Shown: positions 42,083 through 51,254, counted from the first letter of the stretch. The stretch: DNA of 64,000 nt from Sphingobium sp. Z007 (GCF_900013425.1 NZ_FBXK01000005.1:1178001-1242000), one strand, 5' to 3'. The notes: generated by a model not told the origin, from the letters alone. A program made the numbers and translations.

Positions 42083-43569
42083 GCATCGAAGCTGGGATTT
42101 TTGAAACGTGCAACGGTCTTAATCAGTTTCGGATAATTATCGACGGACCAGAGATTTTTCTCTCGGTCGAAATTCTGCCTACCGTAGGCGACAGCTTTAA
42201 CTCCGAGGTTGGGCTTATCTACGTTCTGGGCTGCCGTCAGCGCGTTGTAGTCCATCAAGCTGGCTTTCCGATATAGTTCAGCAACAGCATCGAACGACAC
42301 CTCCCTGCCATTCCGTCCAAAATGGTCAGTATCAATATATGCAAGGAATCGACAGTTCTCCTTCACCTTAGCAATTTCGCCTGACGGTAAGCCGTAAATA
42401 TGGCCGAAGATCAACGGCAGCAGGTAATTGAGGTGTAATGATCCACGTTGATTAGCAACGACGGCGGACGTTTGGAGTATGTCTACGACCTCGAACGCCG
42501 ACCTAGCCGGAAGCCCATATGCTGACATATACACGGACAGAATCTGAGGGAGTGTGACCGTCTGAATTTCAGTTTCCGCAGTGGTGATAGGGGTATAGGT
42601 GAACGGCCCTTCGAGAATGCCTGCATTTTCACACAGCTTTTGAAGAAGTGTTCCTAACTCCGGTTCAGCCAAAGCATACTGGCGGTTGAAAAAGCGACGT
42701 AAATACGACTGGCCATCGAAAGTCGCCCCGTATGCGCCAGAAACAGAATGAGCCAATTGCTCGCCGTGAAGACCGAGAACGAACACCAACCCTGGCACGT
42801 CGAATAGATGCTTGATCTCCTCTAGCAACTTAATCGCATATGTCGGTCGGCACCGATCCAGTTCATCAATCACAATATAAATCGGCGCTTGAAGGGATTG
42901 CCCATCAAGTGCAGCAACGAGAGAAGCAAGGCTATCTTTCAAATCCGCAATCGCAGCTTGCCCATCTTCAAACCGCTTGATGCGATCGTTCATTAGTTTG
43001 CGGGGCGCGACGCTTGTGAACACTTTGTCGGCTATCTCAACAGCATCTTTCCCGGAATCCTTGATGCCGTCCTTCAGCGCGTCTTTCACCTCCTCGCCAG
43101 CACCCGCCAAAACCTCAGCGGCAGCATCAGCAGCGCCAGCAGTGATAAGGAGTGCGGCTCCTTTCTTGAGCAATCCCCCGCCGACGATCTTGGCAATCTG
43201 ACCAGCCTTTTCCATGGCCGCATTGAACTTATCTTCAACGCCACCGGCTTTACCGAATAGAGGATCGAGAGCCTTCTTAAGCGTTGCGGCAAGTGCGGTC
43301 AGAGGCTCATCAGCGAGGTCATCTGCCCAAGCATCGACAAATGCGACAGGGTGATTGATTGCCAAATGCTCAGCAAACCGTCTTAAAAAGAATGTCTTAC
43401 CTTCCCCATAGCGGGCATCGACTGCAAGCGTGAAACCCTGCTTATCCTCGCGGATATTTGGGCGATAGGCGACGCTTTCGAGATAGCCGATGAGCAATTC
43501 GGCTTCATCTCGACGATTGAATAGATCGTGTTCCCAAATGGTATCCGGCGTCAGGCTTTCATCGCTCAT
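42079..43569 (-). CDS. KAP family P-loop NTPase
   Basis: A 496-residue KAP NTPase. Walker A is ARYGEGKTFF (residues 52-61) and Walker B is YIVIDELDRCRPTYAIKLLE, followed by the family's FVLGLHGEQLAHSVSGAYG segment. An Ala/Gly-rich insertion at about residues 120-170 (IVGGGLLKKGAALLITAGAA) is the usual KAP membrane-associated insert. Some KAP proteins act in phage defence or exclusion. It shares the strand with the CBASS pair upstream but is 660 bases away, so it is probably its own unit. Its 3' end overlaps the preceding plus-strand gene by 4 bases. Confidence 0.85.
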   Translation of the reverse strand: MSDESLTPDTIWEHDLFNRRDEAELLIGYLESVAYRPNIREDKQGFTLAVDARYGEGKTFFLRRFAEHLAINHPVAFVDAWADDLADEPLTALAATLKKALDPLFGKAGGVEDKFNAAMEKAGQIAKIVGGGLLKKGAALLITAGAADAAAEVLAGAGEEVKDALKDGIKDSGKDAVEIADKVFTSVAPRKLMNDRIKRFEDGQAAIADLKDSLASLVAALDGQSLQAPIYIVIDELDRCRPTYAIKLLEEIKHLFDVPGLVFVLGLHGEQLAHSVSGAYGATFDGQSYLRRFFNRQYALAEPELGTLLQKLCENAGILEGPFTYTPITTAETEIQTVTLPQILSVYMSAYGLPARSAFEVVDILQTSAVVANQRGSLHLNYLLPLIFGHIYGLPSGEIAKVKENCRFLAYIDTDHFGRNGREVSFDAVAELYRKASLMDYNALTAAQNVDKPNLGVKAVAYGRQNFDREKNLWSVDNYPKLIKTVARFKNPSFDA

Positions 43570-44231
43570 TTGTCACCGCTCTATCAGGTTCAGCTATGAG
43601 AACGTATGCGGAACCAACGTGCCTATGGCAAGGACAAGATAGGATTGTGCGAGAGACTGCTTCTGGAAGCCTGTGCTCAATCTGGAATATGACCTGTAGC
43701 CATTTTTACCCTGACTCTTTCAACCCCGAAACCGCCCTTTTCCAGCGTTTTTCTGCCATTCTCTAGCACTGGGCGACCACCCTGCCCCATGGTCCACCAC
43801 TCGTAGTGAGCCTGTCCGGTCGATCACCCTATTGAGTGGGCATGTCAGCCCTGTTCAGGTAGTCGCACTGCCACTCAACTGCGATATGCTCAAGCTATCT
43901 AGAGAGCTAGATTTATCTTTGGTGTTGACGAAATAAATCTACTGGTTCTGCCAGCAGTCTAGGCGAAGGTATGGAGAATATAGAAAAACCAGACCTATAC
44001 CGCTCAGGTGTTGCTCTTTGACAGTCTGATACTATCGTGTGAACGTGGAAATGTTTGAATGGATAAATCTGTTGACGAACTGTGGATAACCAGCAGTCAA
44101 GATCAAAGATCGGTTGACCTTTGGTGAGGGTGGAGAACCGAGGGGGTGCCCTACAGATGTCTGGTCGGGGTGGTGGTTGGGTCATGTTACCCACTACGAC
44201 ACACGACCGCCAGAAAAGTGCGAAGTGTAAA
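43570..44231. other. Intergenic region without a convincing gene
   Basis: These 660 bases between the KAP gene and the CBASS effector have lower GC than their surroundings. A 123-codon frame at 43913-44284 overlaps the effector gene's 3' end and has no family features. I see no clear terminator, repeat or RNA structure. The KAP promoter should lie near its upper-coordinate... left part, just above 43570. Confidence 0.5.
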
Positions 44232-44816
44232 TCAGCAAACCATTGTGCGTAAGCCGACCCGCAATAGCCAGACCACAAGTGCAACCACCGATCCCACGAT
44301 CACCACTTTGGCCGAGAGCGGTATCTTGTCTTTCCACCACCTAAAGTGAAGCTGCTCATCCATCCAATCGATCTGCGATTGAGCAAAGAACTTGTAGTGG
44401 GCATACCAGTCGCTTAAAAACACCTGCTTGCTGACAGTGACCGCATAATACTCGTTCTCCATATCAGACAGCTTTTGCTGTGATGAAGGGACATCTGCTC
44501 CTGACTGAACACTTCTATAGAGGTGACGCAGTTGGTTATGGAGGCCTAGCAGTTTCTTTGCCGTAGCCTCATACTCGGACGACCGATAGAAACCCACATA
44601 GAGCGCCGCTACACCAACTATCAAAAGTATGGCAGATGGCACTTTATCCGCCAGTCGCTCGACAAACAGCGCGAAAATGCCCGCTGCGAATGAGCCAATG
44701 CCGATCCAACCGGGCGCCTTTTCCACAATATCGAACGTGGCGAATGTCTTCCGCGCGCCAAATCCCACGTTGTATCCAGTTTCAGCGATCGAACGCAGGA
44801 GTTGATCTTTATCCAT
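44232..44816 (-). CDS. SLATT-domain membrane effector of CBASS
   Basis: A 194-residue membrane protein with a SLATT layout: N-terminal soluble helix (ETGYNVGFGARKTFATFDI), two adjacent transmembrane helices (APGWIGIGSFAAGIFALF and VPSAILLIVGVAALYVGF), a long cytoplasmic helical hairpin, and a further hydrophobic span near the end (VVIVGSVVALVVWLLRVG). In CBASS such proteins are the killing effector, thought to open the membrane when a cyclic nucleotide signal is made. The ATG overlaps the CD-NTase stop (TGATG), so synthase and effector are coupled. No separate ligand-binding domain is visible. Confidence 0.85.
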   Translation of the reverse strand: MDKDQLLRSIAETGYNVGFGARKTFATFDIVEKAPGWIGIGSFAAGIFALFVERLADKVPSAILLIVGVAALYVGFYRSSEYEATAKKLLGLHNQLRHLYRSVQSGADVPSSQQKLSDMENEYYAVTVSKQVFLSDWYAHYKFFAQSQIDWMDEQLHFRWWKDKIPLSAKVVIVGSVVALVVWLLRVGLRTMVC

Positions 44817-46159
44817 CAGCTTTCACTCTGGTCGAGGATTGGAACGTGGATGCGATCTTTGGCAACAACCACTCCATGCTGGACGGCGTAGCAGTCCACG
44901 ACGTGCTCGCCCCTGAAACTGGACGTTTCGTGCTTCGTCTTTGAACCGCTGTCCTTATCGATTTGCCCCCGGATCATATCCCTCTCGATCGCCATTGGCC
45001 CACGGTTTAACACCTTCCAATAAACGTGGAAAATACCTTCGATATTGTGGTCAGCTATGTGAAAATGAAGCGACTTGCTTTTAAAGACGTTGAGCCGCTT
45101 GATACCGAGCATCCTACTTGCCGCGCGGATATGAATTGTTCGGAAGCCATGCTGCGACACTTCGCAATCCAGCCTAAGAGCGTAACGGATGTCGACGGGA
45201 AACCGGTCTTCAATGAATTCTTCGGTGTTACGGGCTTGGTAGCCAGCCTCCACAATGTAGGCTTTTTTGACCTCTGCTTGGGCAGCAGGATACCCTCGAC
45301 CAAACAGCTTCCGCCAACGATTATTGGCCTTGGCTTCCTCTCCTGCTTCCAGCGCCTTGTCAGCAAGTTCCAGCCCCTTTTTGGCCTTTCCTTGAAACCG
45401 CTTATGCACTTTTACATGCTGGCCGCTGCCGAGCGCTGCGTATCTGTCTTGCTTGGGCTGGTCCGTCAGATAGCTGAGAAAATCCCGCATCATCTGACCG
45501 CATGAGCCGAACATCGTCTTGTCATAATCAGAGTTCGATTTCAGGAAGTTATGCGCCAGAGTGTCGATCAGCAGCCCGCCCATAGCTACGCCATGCTTGT
45601 TCTTCCAAGCACGGGTCATTTTCGCCAAACGTCGCAGATTCCCGTTTTTGTCGGAATCGACAGATGACGTAGTATTGAGTTCAGCCTGAGGTTTCGTAGT
45701 GCGCCATGATCCACCATTTTTGGTGTATGGGTAGGTGTAGCTGCCATCATCCTCGGCAAAGACAGGCTGAACCTCTATTTTGAAATTAGTGTATTGGATC
45801 ACGACAACGAGAGTGTCTGGGTAAACCTCCGTATCGGGGTATCGCTCCAGAATTGCGTCCGCAGCTTTACGAAGTAGCTTATATTGCCCGCCGTCCTTGT
45901 AATCATTCCAGCACCGCTTGGGCATAATGTATAGCATATCAAGATCGGAAATGCCTTTGATAGCAGTCCATCGACCGTAAGAACCGACTTGAAGGCTATT
46001 CGCGGTTCGAGATTCTGTATCGCGGAACTCCAAGTTCAGCGCCCGCGTCACCTCCCCATAACGCTTTGAAATGGTGTCCGCATTATCGATCGCGATATTT
46101 GCGAAAAGCGTCTTGAAATCTTCGGTCCTACTAATGCTGGCCTCCCCGGCATCACACAA
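44816..46159 (-). CDS. CBASS CD-NTase (SMODS) with AGS-C sensor domain
   Basis: A 447-residue cyclic-oligonucleotide synthase of the CD-NTase family. The active site reads VGSYGRWTAIKGISDLDMLY (Gly-Ser, then Asp72 and Asp74), and FKIEVQPVF supplies the third acidic residue. From about residue 315 an AGS-C sensor domain follows (HVYWKVLNRGPMAIERDMIR; HETSSFRGEHVVDCYAVQHG). On phage attack it would make a nucleotide second messenger that triggers the SLATT effector. Annotated from TTG 46159; a GGGGAGG lies 5 bases before an ATT codon at 46135, which may be the true start. No CBASS accessory genes (Cap2/Cap3) are present, hence type I. Confidence 0.88.
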   Translation of the reverse strand: MCDAGEASISRTEDFKTLFANIAIDNADTISKRYGEVTRALNLEFRDTESRTANSLQVGSYGRWTAIKGISDLDMLYIMPKRCWNDYKDGGQYKLLRKAADAILERYPDTEVYPDTLVVVIQYTNFKIEVQPVFAEDDGSYTYPYTKNGGSWRTTKPQAELNTTSSVDSDKNGNLRRLAKMTRAWKNKHGVAMGGLLIDTLAHNFLKSNSDYDKTMFGSCGQMMRDFLSYLTDQPKQDRYAALGSGQHVKVHKRFQGKAKKGLELADKALEAGEEAKANNRWRKLFGRGYPAAQAEVKKAYIVEAGYQARNTEEFIEDRFPVDIRYALRLDCEVSQHGFRTIHIRAASRMLGIKRLNVFKSKSLHFHIADHNIEGIFHVYWKVLNRGPMAIERDMIRGQIDKDSGSKTKHETSSFRGEHVVDCYAVQHGVVVAKDRIHVPILDQSES

Positions 46160-46229
46160 GCAGCCCGTGCCACCTGCCCCCTAATGCTTCTAGGCCTTGA
46201 GTGTGGGCCTTGATCTTGTTTTGTTCAAC

Positions 46230-46235
46230 TAAATA
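46230..46235 (+). promoter_or_regulatory. TAAATA element before the gene at 46241
   Basis: CTAAATA, one mismatch from the recurrent ATAAATA heptamer, lies 5 bases before the ATG. Confidence 0.4.
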
Positions 46236-46240
46236 CCGGC

Positions 46241-46783
46241 ATGGCCAAGAACAAAACACCGCCACCACCTCCGTCACCTGAACAGGTGAAGAAGCACTTT
46301 CAGGCTCAGGAAAAGAGCGTTTTCCAGAAGCCCTATACCCGCGATCCGGGCGTCACGATCGTCACCACCCCCGGTGAAGTCTCCCGCATCATCGACGCTG
46401 CCCGTCAGGGTGAAACAGTCCCCGCATTCAAGCTGCGAAACACCGACGAGATTCTGCCCGATCCGGTCGCACGGGCGTCTGATCTGCTCCAGAAAGCCCA
46501 TGGGGGCATGTCGCGTGAGGATTTCGCAGCGCTGGTTGCTTCCCCGCTCGATGAGCAATGCCGCTTGGCTCTTTACGGCCAGATGTCGGATTATCAGCGC
46601 GCTCAAATCTGGCAGCGTATCCACAAGCAGGCATTTGAAGAGCAGCAAGCCGCATTGGCTGAGGCGCACCGCCGTCACCAGCTAGACCAGAAGAAAACAG
46701 ACCAGTTGCTCAAGGCGAAATCGCTCCAGCAGCGCATGGCCGACGCCGCCGCCAAGCGCGGCAAGGTGGTCGATGGCGAGTAA
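46241..46783 (+). CDS. Phage protein upstream of the large terminase (possible small terminase)
   Basis: A 180-residue soluble protein with a Pro-rich start (KNKTPPPPPSPEQVKKHFQA) and a highly charged helical C terminus (EEQQAALAEAHRRHQLDQKK). It overlaps the terminase gene by 11 bases, the usual place for a small terminase or a packaging helper. No recognised domain was found, and the helix-turn-helix protein at 41672 is a rival candidate for that role. Confidence 0.65.
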   Translation: MAKNKTPPPPPSPEQVKKHFQAQEKSVFQKPYTRDPGVTIVTTPGEVSRIIDAARQGETVPAFKLRNTDEILPDPVARASDLLQKAHGGMSREDFAALVASPLDEQCRLALYGQMSDYQRAQIWQRIHKQAFEEQQAALAEAHRRHQLDQKKTDQLLKAKSLQQRMADAAAKRGKVVDGE

Positions 46784-48149
46784 GCTGGACGATTACCTAG
46801 ACCTTATCACCTTCGTTCGCGACCAGACCCTCTATTGCGGGGTCGATGCCTTCTGGAACGAATGGCTCCCTGCTCAGGACGATGAGTTTCGCGAAGCAAT
46901 CCTAGCCGTGATGCAAGACCCGGCGTTCGCGCTGGAAGAGCATCAGCTTATGCCCCGCGTGGACTGGCGTATCTGGATGCTGCGAATGGGGCGTGGCGCG
47001 GGCAAGACTCATGCGGCCTCCACCAACTGCAATCTGCTGGCCGAATATGTCTTCCCCGGCGGCTATGGCATCCTAGTTGGCCCGACATTCAAGCATGTCC
47101 GCGACACCATGATCCTTGGGCCTAGCGGCCTCATCAACACCGCGCGCCCTGATTTCGTGCCGCACTTCAAACCCCATGATGCAGCCGTCATTTGGCCGAA
47201 CGGCACTCGCGCGACCATTTACACCGCTGATGATCCTCAGGGCATCCGTGGTCCATCTCTGAATTTCGGATGGGGCGACGAACTCACGCTTTGGCGCAAT
47301 GAACGCACCTTCGACAACCTGTTCCGCGCCGTCCGTGAAAAGCACGAACACGGCACCAAGCTGATTATCACAACGTCGCCTATCAAAGCGCAGGAATGGG
47401 TGAAGGCAATTGAGACGCGCCCCAACACGGTTACTTCAACGGCATCGTCCATGGCCAATATCCATCAGGACGCGGACCACCTGGCCGAACTGACTGCGGA
47501 AGCAGTCGTAGGCAGCACCAAAGCCCGCGAAGAGATCATGGGTGAATGGACGACCGGGGAAAGCCAGCTATGGAGCCGTGACAATATCGAGGCCATGGCG
47601 CTCGAAACCAATCTGCTGCCCAGCGCCTATGCCGAAACATGCGGTCGTCGTTTGCTGAGCATCGACCCCAGCGGCGGCGTCAATGACGAAACTGGAATCA
47701 TTCTATTCGGCAAAAAGGGAAAGCAGGCTGTCGTGCTGGACGACTTCTCCGACAAGATGGGTCTGGATGCATCCTACCGCTACATCGTGGAATTGGCGAA
47801 GCGCCACCTCAAGCCCGGCGACTTCGTGCTGTTCGAGGATAACAACCAGAAGTCCGGCCCTGCCCTACTCCGCAAGATGGCGACGGAGGCAGGCTTCTCG
47901 ATGCGCGTCATTCCCGTGACCGCCGTGAAGAGCAAATATGCCCGTGCGGAAGAAGCCTTCATTCATTGCCAGATGGGCAAGGTGAAACTGCTGCGCCGAT
48001 CCGATCGACTGGAAACCCAGCTTGTAGAATGGGAGCCAGATTTGAAATCCAGCCCTGACCGTGGCGATGCTTTCACTCAGGGAGTCAACCATCTGCTCGG
48101 CACCAAGCCCAAGCAGAGGTTCAACGTCATTAGCCTCGGCGTCCTATGA
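46773..48149 (+). CDS. terL: Terminase large subunit
   Basis: A 458-residue packaging motor. The N-terminal ATPase has Walker A MGRGAGKTHAA (residues 72-82), Walker B NFGWGDELTLW and a coupling motif (LIITTSP). The C-terminal RNase H-like nuclease has LLSIDPSGGVNDETG (Asp), FVLFEDNNQKSG (Glu) and SSPDRGDAFTQG (Asp). Translocates DNA into the prohead and cuts it. It is the start of the structural operon. A minus-strand cargo gene overlaps its last 6 bases. Confidence 0.95.
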   Translation: MASKLDDYLDLITFVRDQTLYCGVDAFWNEWLPAQDDEFREAILAVMQDPAFALEEHQLMPRVDWRIWMLRMGRGAGKTHAASTNCNLLAEYVFPGGYGILVGPTFKHVRDTMILGPSGLINTARPDFVPHFKPHDAAVIWPNGTRATIYTADDPQGIRGPSLNFGWGDELTLWRNERTFDNLFRAVREKHEHGTKLIITTSPIKAQEWVKAIETRPNTVTSTASSMANIHQDADHLAELTAEAVVGSTKAREEIMGEWTTGESQLWSRDNIEAMALETNLLPSAYAETCGRRLLSIDPSGGVNDETGIILFGKKGKQAVVLDDFSDKMGLDASYRYIVELAKRHLKPGDFVLFEDNNQKSGPALLRKMATEAGFSMRVIPVTAVKSKYARAEEAFIHCQMGKVKLLRRSDRLETQLVEWEPDLKSSPDRGDAFTQGVNHLLGTKPKQRFNVISLGVL

Positions 48150-49010
48150 ATCTAGCTGAACGTAGTCCCAAGAAATCACTCGCCAATCCGGTCCCGGAAC
48201 AACCATCAGACTGGAATTTATCTCTTTCTTAAGTTCGGACTTTAGCTTGACGATGTCGGCACTTCCGGCTTTTGCTTTAACAGCAGCAGCAAAAGATACA
48301 GATAGGTTGTCAATCACATTAGAGACATACTTAGCAGCGTCGAGCTTTATCACGGCTATCGAATATATGAGTGCCTTGTCTGAACTACGGAGGACATCCC
48401 CACAGGCTTTCGCGTCAGAATTAGCTGTCGACTTATTTTTAATGGCTCCAGTCACAGCATTTTTTAGTGCTATACGCTGATATGTTCCAGACATGGAAAA
48501 CTCACTAGCTGCCTTTGAAGCATAGGCCGCTTTAAAATCGGCCTGTAACATATCCAGTTGTTCGGCTGGAACGCCCGATGCTTGAAGAGCAGCCTTTACA
48601 TCTACTGACGATTGGACACCTAACTCCGCTTGAGCGGTTTTTTTAAATGTGAATGGTGTTGGACTCGACATGGTGACGTCGGATTCACTGAAAGTATTGA
48701 CATCTTCGCCATTAGCACATGGATCGAGATCAACCGCATTCGCGCTCAGATCTTCATAAGTCATCCCAACGACATCCATATATGCCGGTTTACCTTCGAT
48801 GATTTGGAGCGAAATATCCGCATCCTTCAGTGCCATATGTCGTAACGTCGTCGAGCACAGGTATTTAGAATACTTCGTTCCACATATTTCAGCAGCTTTT
48901 ACAAGCTGTGTATAAATTCGGACTTTAGGAGGTAATATCTGCGTTTGAGCGCTTGATGAGACAAAAAGGATAGCGATAGTTGCTCCGATAGGCAGCCGAT
49001 ACCTTAGCAT
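48144..49010 (-). CDS. Exported cargo (moron) protein of unknown function
   Basis: A 288-residue protein with a signal peptide (MLRYRLPIGATIAILFVSSS, AQT) and four Cys in the mature part (EICGTKYSKYLCSTT; DPCANGED; DAKACGDV), consistent with disulfides in the periplasm. It is AT-richer than the terminase and portal genes around it and lies on the opposite strand, so it is probably a lysogenic-conversion gene expressed from its own promoter (ribosome binding site GAGGGGG). No family was recognised. It may alter the host surface or block superinfection, but the sequence does not say which. Confidence 0.8.
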   Translation of the reverse strand: MLRYRLPIGATIAILFVSSSAQTQILPPKVRIYTQLVKAAEICGTKYSKYLCSTTLRHMALKDADISLQIIEGKPAYMDVVGMTYEDLSANAVDLDPCANGEDVNTFSESDVTMSSPTPFTFKKTAQAELGVQSSVDVKAALQASGVPAEQLDMLQADFKAAYASKAASEFSMSGTYQRIALKNAVTGAIKNKSTANSDAKACGDVLRSSDKALIYSIAVIKLDAAKYVSNVIDNLSVSFAAAVKAKAGSADIVKLKSELKKEINSSLMVVPGPDWRVISWDYVQLDS

Positions 49011-49082
49011 AGAAATCCCCCTCGTTTCTCAGATCTTGCAGGTTGAAATAACGGGCTCCGATAATTCTCGGTAGTAGAAACA

Positions 49083-49089
49083 ATAAATA
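49083..49089 (+). promoter_or_regulatory. ATAAATA late element before portal
   Basis: An exact ATAAATA heptamer 31 bases before the portal GTG. Confidence 0.55.
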
Positions 49090-49120
49090 CCCAAGAGGCA
49101 AGCCAGAGAATGGAGCGAGC

Positions 49121-50491
49121 GTGGGTTTTTTTTGGTTCAAATCGCGTGATTACAGCAAGGTCGAGAGGCCCAGCAGCCGCCGCACGGTAGGCGGCATGTT
49201 CAGCACGGGCGGACTGTCGAACGTCTGGACCGACGAAGAGAATTTCACCAGCCGCGCAAAGCAACTGCTCTATAGATGTCCGGTCAGTCGCCGATGCTTT
49301 GAAATCCGCGCTGAGAAGCTGGCCAGCATCACTATCAAGATCGAGAGCGCCAGCAAGGCGACCAAGAAAGTCCTGAGCCAGCCCAATTTCCGTGACCGCA
49401 CTATGAGCAATTTGCTTCGCGTCATGGAAACGGACCTTGGCCTCGGCGGCGACGATTGGCTGTTCCTCAACAAAGAGATTGCCAGCCGTCCGATCCTCGA
49501 AAGCCTACGCCCCGACTTCATGTATCAGGAGCCAGAGCGCAATCGCATCCTCTATGATCCGTCGAAGCGTTTGACCGGGACCAGCAAGCCTGAACTGATC
49601 TTCACCATGGACCCGGATGACTTTGGCCGCACGCAGATGGTCGAACGCTTGATCCAAGGCAGCAATGCCTATGAGGTCATCGACGGCGCTGTTCTGCAAA
49701 TCAGCATCTACAACCCGCTGAGCGCCCTACAAGGGTCAGGAGCCGGCGACGCTATCCTGGCCGATGTGTCGGCATACGCCGCCGCTACGAAGCTCATGTA
49801 TGCCCGTTTCGCGAATGGCGGTCGCAAGGCCGGGTGGATCACGCTTCCAGAGATGGAAAATCTGGAGGACATGACCGACGATGATTGGGCCAAGCTGCGC
49901 GACACGATGTCCCGCCTGCGCGATGACGAAGAGTTGAAAGGCTTGGTTGCCGGGTCCAACTTCATTGAAAACCAGATGACCTTCGCGGAACTGGATATCG
50001 TGGAAGTGGTGAAGGCGCTCGAACGCCGTATCGCGATGGCGCTTGGCGTTCAGCCGGTGATGCTTGGCTTTGAGGGCGAAACCACCGGCATGAATATGCG
50101 GACGGCGGATCGCACATTCTATACCGGCTGGCTCAAGCCCCGTGCCGAATTCATTCTTGGCCACCTCCAAGCCTTTCTGGCCGAGGAAATGGGCGACCCC
50201 AAGCTGTCCCTCACTATTGATGAGACGCAGCTTCCATACCTCCAGGACGATAAGCTGGAACAGGTCGACAAGATGGCCGGTCGCGGCGCGCTGACCTTCA
50301 ACGAATATAGAGAATCAATGGGCTGGCCGCCGGTCGAATGGGGCAACGTCCCTATTCCCGTTGCCGGTGCTGGCGAGGCGTTCGCCACTTCCAGTGGCGA
50401 CAAGGAACCCCAGCAGCAGCCCGAAACCGCCAAACCCCGTGTCGTCGGACATGACGCTGATACCAGCCGCCGTGCCGATCAGCGCGGGTGA
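49121..50491 (+). CDS. Portal protein (HK97 type)
   Basis: A 456-residue portal, the dodecameric ring through which DNA enters the capsid. Family features are the start region ENFTSRAKQLLYRCPVSRRC, VNVIDGAVLQISIYNPLSAL-like strand (in the protein: VIDGAVLQISIYNPLSALQG), the clip and long helix segment and FNEYRESMGWPPVEWG near the end. The GTG at 49121 sits after GAGCGAGC and within a stretch containing eight T. It starts 32 bases after an ATAAATA element. A disordered Gln/Pro tail closes the protein. Confidence 0.92.
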   Translation: MGFFWFKSRDYSKVERPSSRRTVGGMFSTGGLSNVWTDEENFTSRAKQLLYRCPVSRRCFEIRAEKLASITIKIESASKATKKVLSQPNFRDRTMSNLLRVMETDLGLGGDDWLFLNKEIASRPILESLRPDFMYQEPERNRILYDPSKRLTGTSKPELIFTMDPDDFGRTQMVERLIQGSNAYEVIDGAVLQISIYNPLSALQGSGAGDAILADVSAYAAATKLMYARFANGGRKAGWITLPEMENLEDMTDDDWAKLRDTMSRLRDDEELKGLVAGSNFIENQMTFAELDIVEVVKALERRIAMALGVQPVMLGFEGETTGMNMRTADRTFYTGWLKPRAEFILGHLQAFLAEEMGDPKLSLTIDETQLPYLQDDKLEQVDKMAGRGALTFNEYRESMGWPPVEWGNVPIPVAGAGEAFATSSGDKEPQQQPETAKPRVVGHDADTSRRADQRG

Positions 50492-50495
50492 CGCA

Positions 50496-50502
50496 ATAAA
50501 TA
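50496..50502 (+). promoter_or_regulatory. ATAAATA late element before the prohead protease
   Basis: An exact heptamer 5 bases after the portal stop and 32 bases before the protease ATG. Confidence 0.55.
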
Positions 50503-50534
50503 ACGGCAAGAGGAACGGATAGGACCAGACACTT

Positions 50535-51251
50535 ATGACCACGCAATTTCTGACCAAGAGTTTCAAGGCCGCTCCTATCAAGGAGAACGAGGTTGAGGGT
50601 CTGGCGTCCACCTACGGCAACATCGACCATGCCGGTGATATCGTGGAACGCGGTGCCTACGCCCGCACCCTAGATCGCTTCAACAGCAGCAAGAAGGGAA
50701 TGCCCTTCCTCGCGCATCACCGTCATGACCGCCCCATCGGCAAGATCACGGAATTGCGCGACAGCGACGAGGGGCTGTATTTCAAAGCCCGCTTCTCAGA
50801 CAGCCATGATGGTCAAAATGTGCGTCAGCAATTTCTTGATGGCACACTCGACAGCTTCTCCATTGGCTACCGTGTTATTCAGAAACAGGCTGATCGCGTG
50901 AAGGATCGTCGTGTCCTTCGCTTGAAGGAAATCGCCCTTCACGAAATCAGCGCGGTCACATTCCCCTGCAACGAACTGGCGATCATCAGCGCCGTCAAAG
51001 GCGCGATCAGCGAAACCTACAGCGATTTGAGCCTTGAAGATCAGCAGCGCCTAGCAGACTTCGCGGAGACGCTTCGCTCTGTCGCCAGCGGCACATCGCA
51101 TGGCGACATGCTGGAAGAAGTCGCGCTCACTCCTGATGAGATTGTCGCAGAAGCGATCAAGGCGGCGGCACCTGATGATGAGGAAGAGATGACCAAGGCA
51201 TTTGAAGATGCTTGGCTCTCATACCGCATCAAGCAGACATTCAACCGATAA
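50535..51251 (+). CDS. HK97-family prohead protease
   Basis: A 238-residue maturation protease. VEGLASTYGNIDHAGDIVERG starts the domain, the catalytic His is in FLAHHRHDRPIG, Ser in LDSFSIGYRV, and the acidic residue in LHEISAVTFPCNE. It trims the capsid delta domain during head maturation. Its stop codon lies inside the next ATAAATA element. Confidence 0.95.
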   Translation: MTTQFLTKSFKAAPIKENEVEGLASTYGNIDHAGDIVERGAYARTLDRFNSSKKGMPFLAHHRHDRPIGKITELRDSDEGLYFKARFSDSHDGQNVRQQFLDGTLDSFSIGYRVIQKQADRVKDRRVLRLKEIALHEISAVTFPCNELAIISAVKGAISETYSDLSLEDQQRLADFAETLRSVASGTSHGDMLEEVALTPDEIVAEAIKAAAPDDEEEMTKAFEDAWLSYRIKQTFNR

Positions 51252-51254
51252 ATA
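51248..51254 (+). promoter_or_regulatory. ATAAATA late element and stem-loop before the capsid gene
   Basis: The heptamer overlaps the protease stop codon. A 7-bp hairpin, GTCAGCA/TGCTGAC with loop GGTT, follows at 51259-51276, and a 108-base leader leads to the capsid start. Confidence 0.6.

Noticed and set aside
43913..44284. 123-codon minus-strand frame
   Set aside because: Overlaps the SLATT gene 3' end, has no ribosome binding site or recognisable domain, and has an unnatural composition.
49110..49200. Alternative portal start at ATG 49110 with a frameshift in the eight-T run
   Set aside because: GTG 49121 is in the portal frame and gives a normal portal N terminus; no need to invoke slippage.
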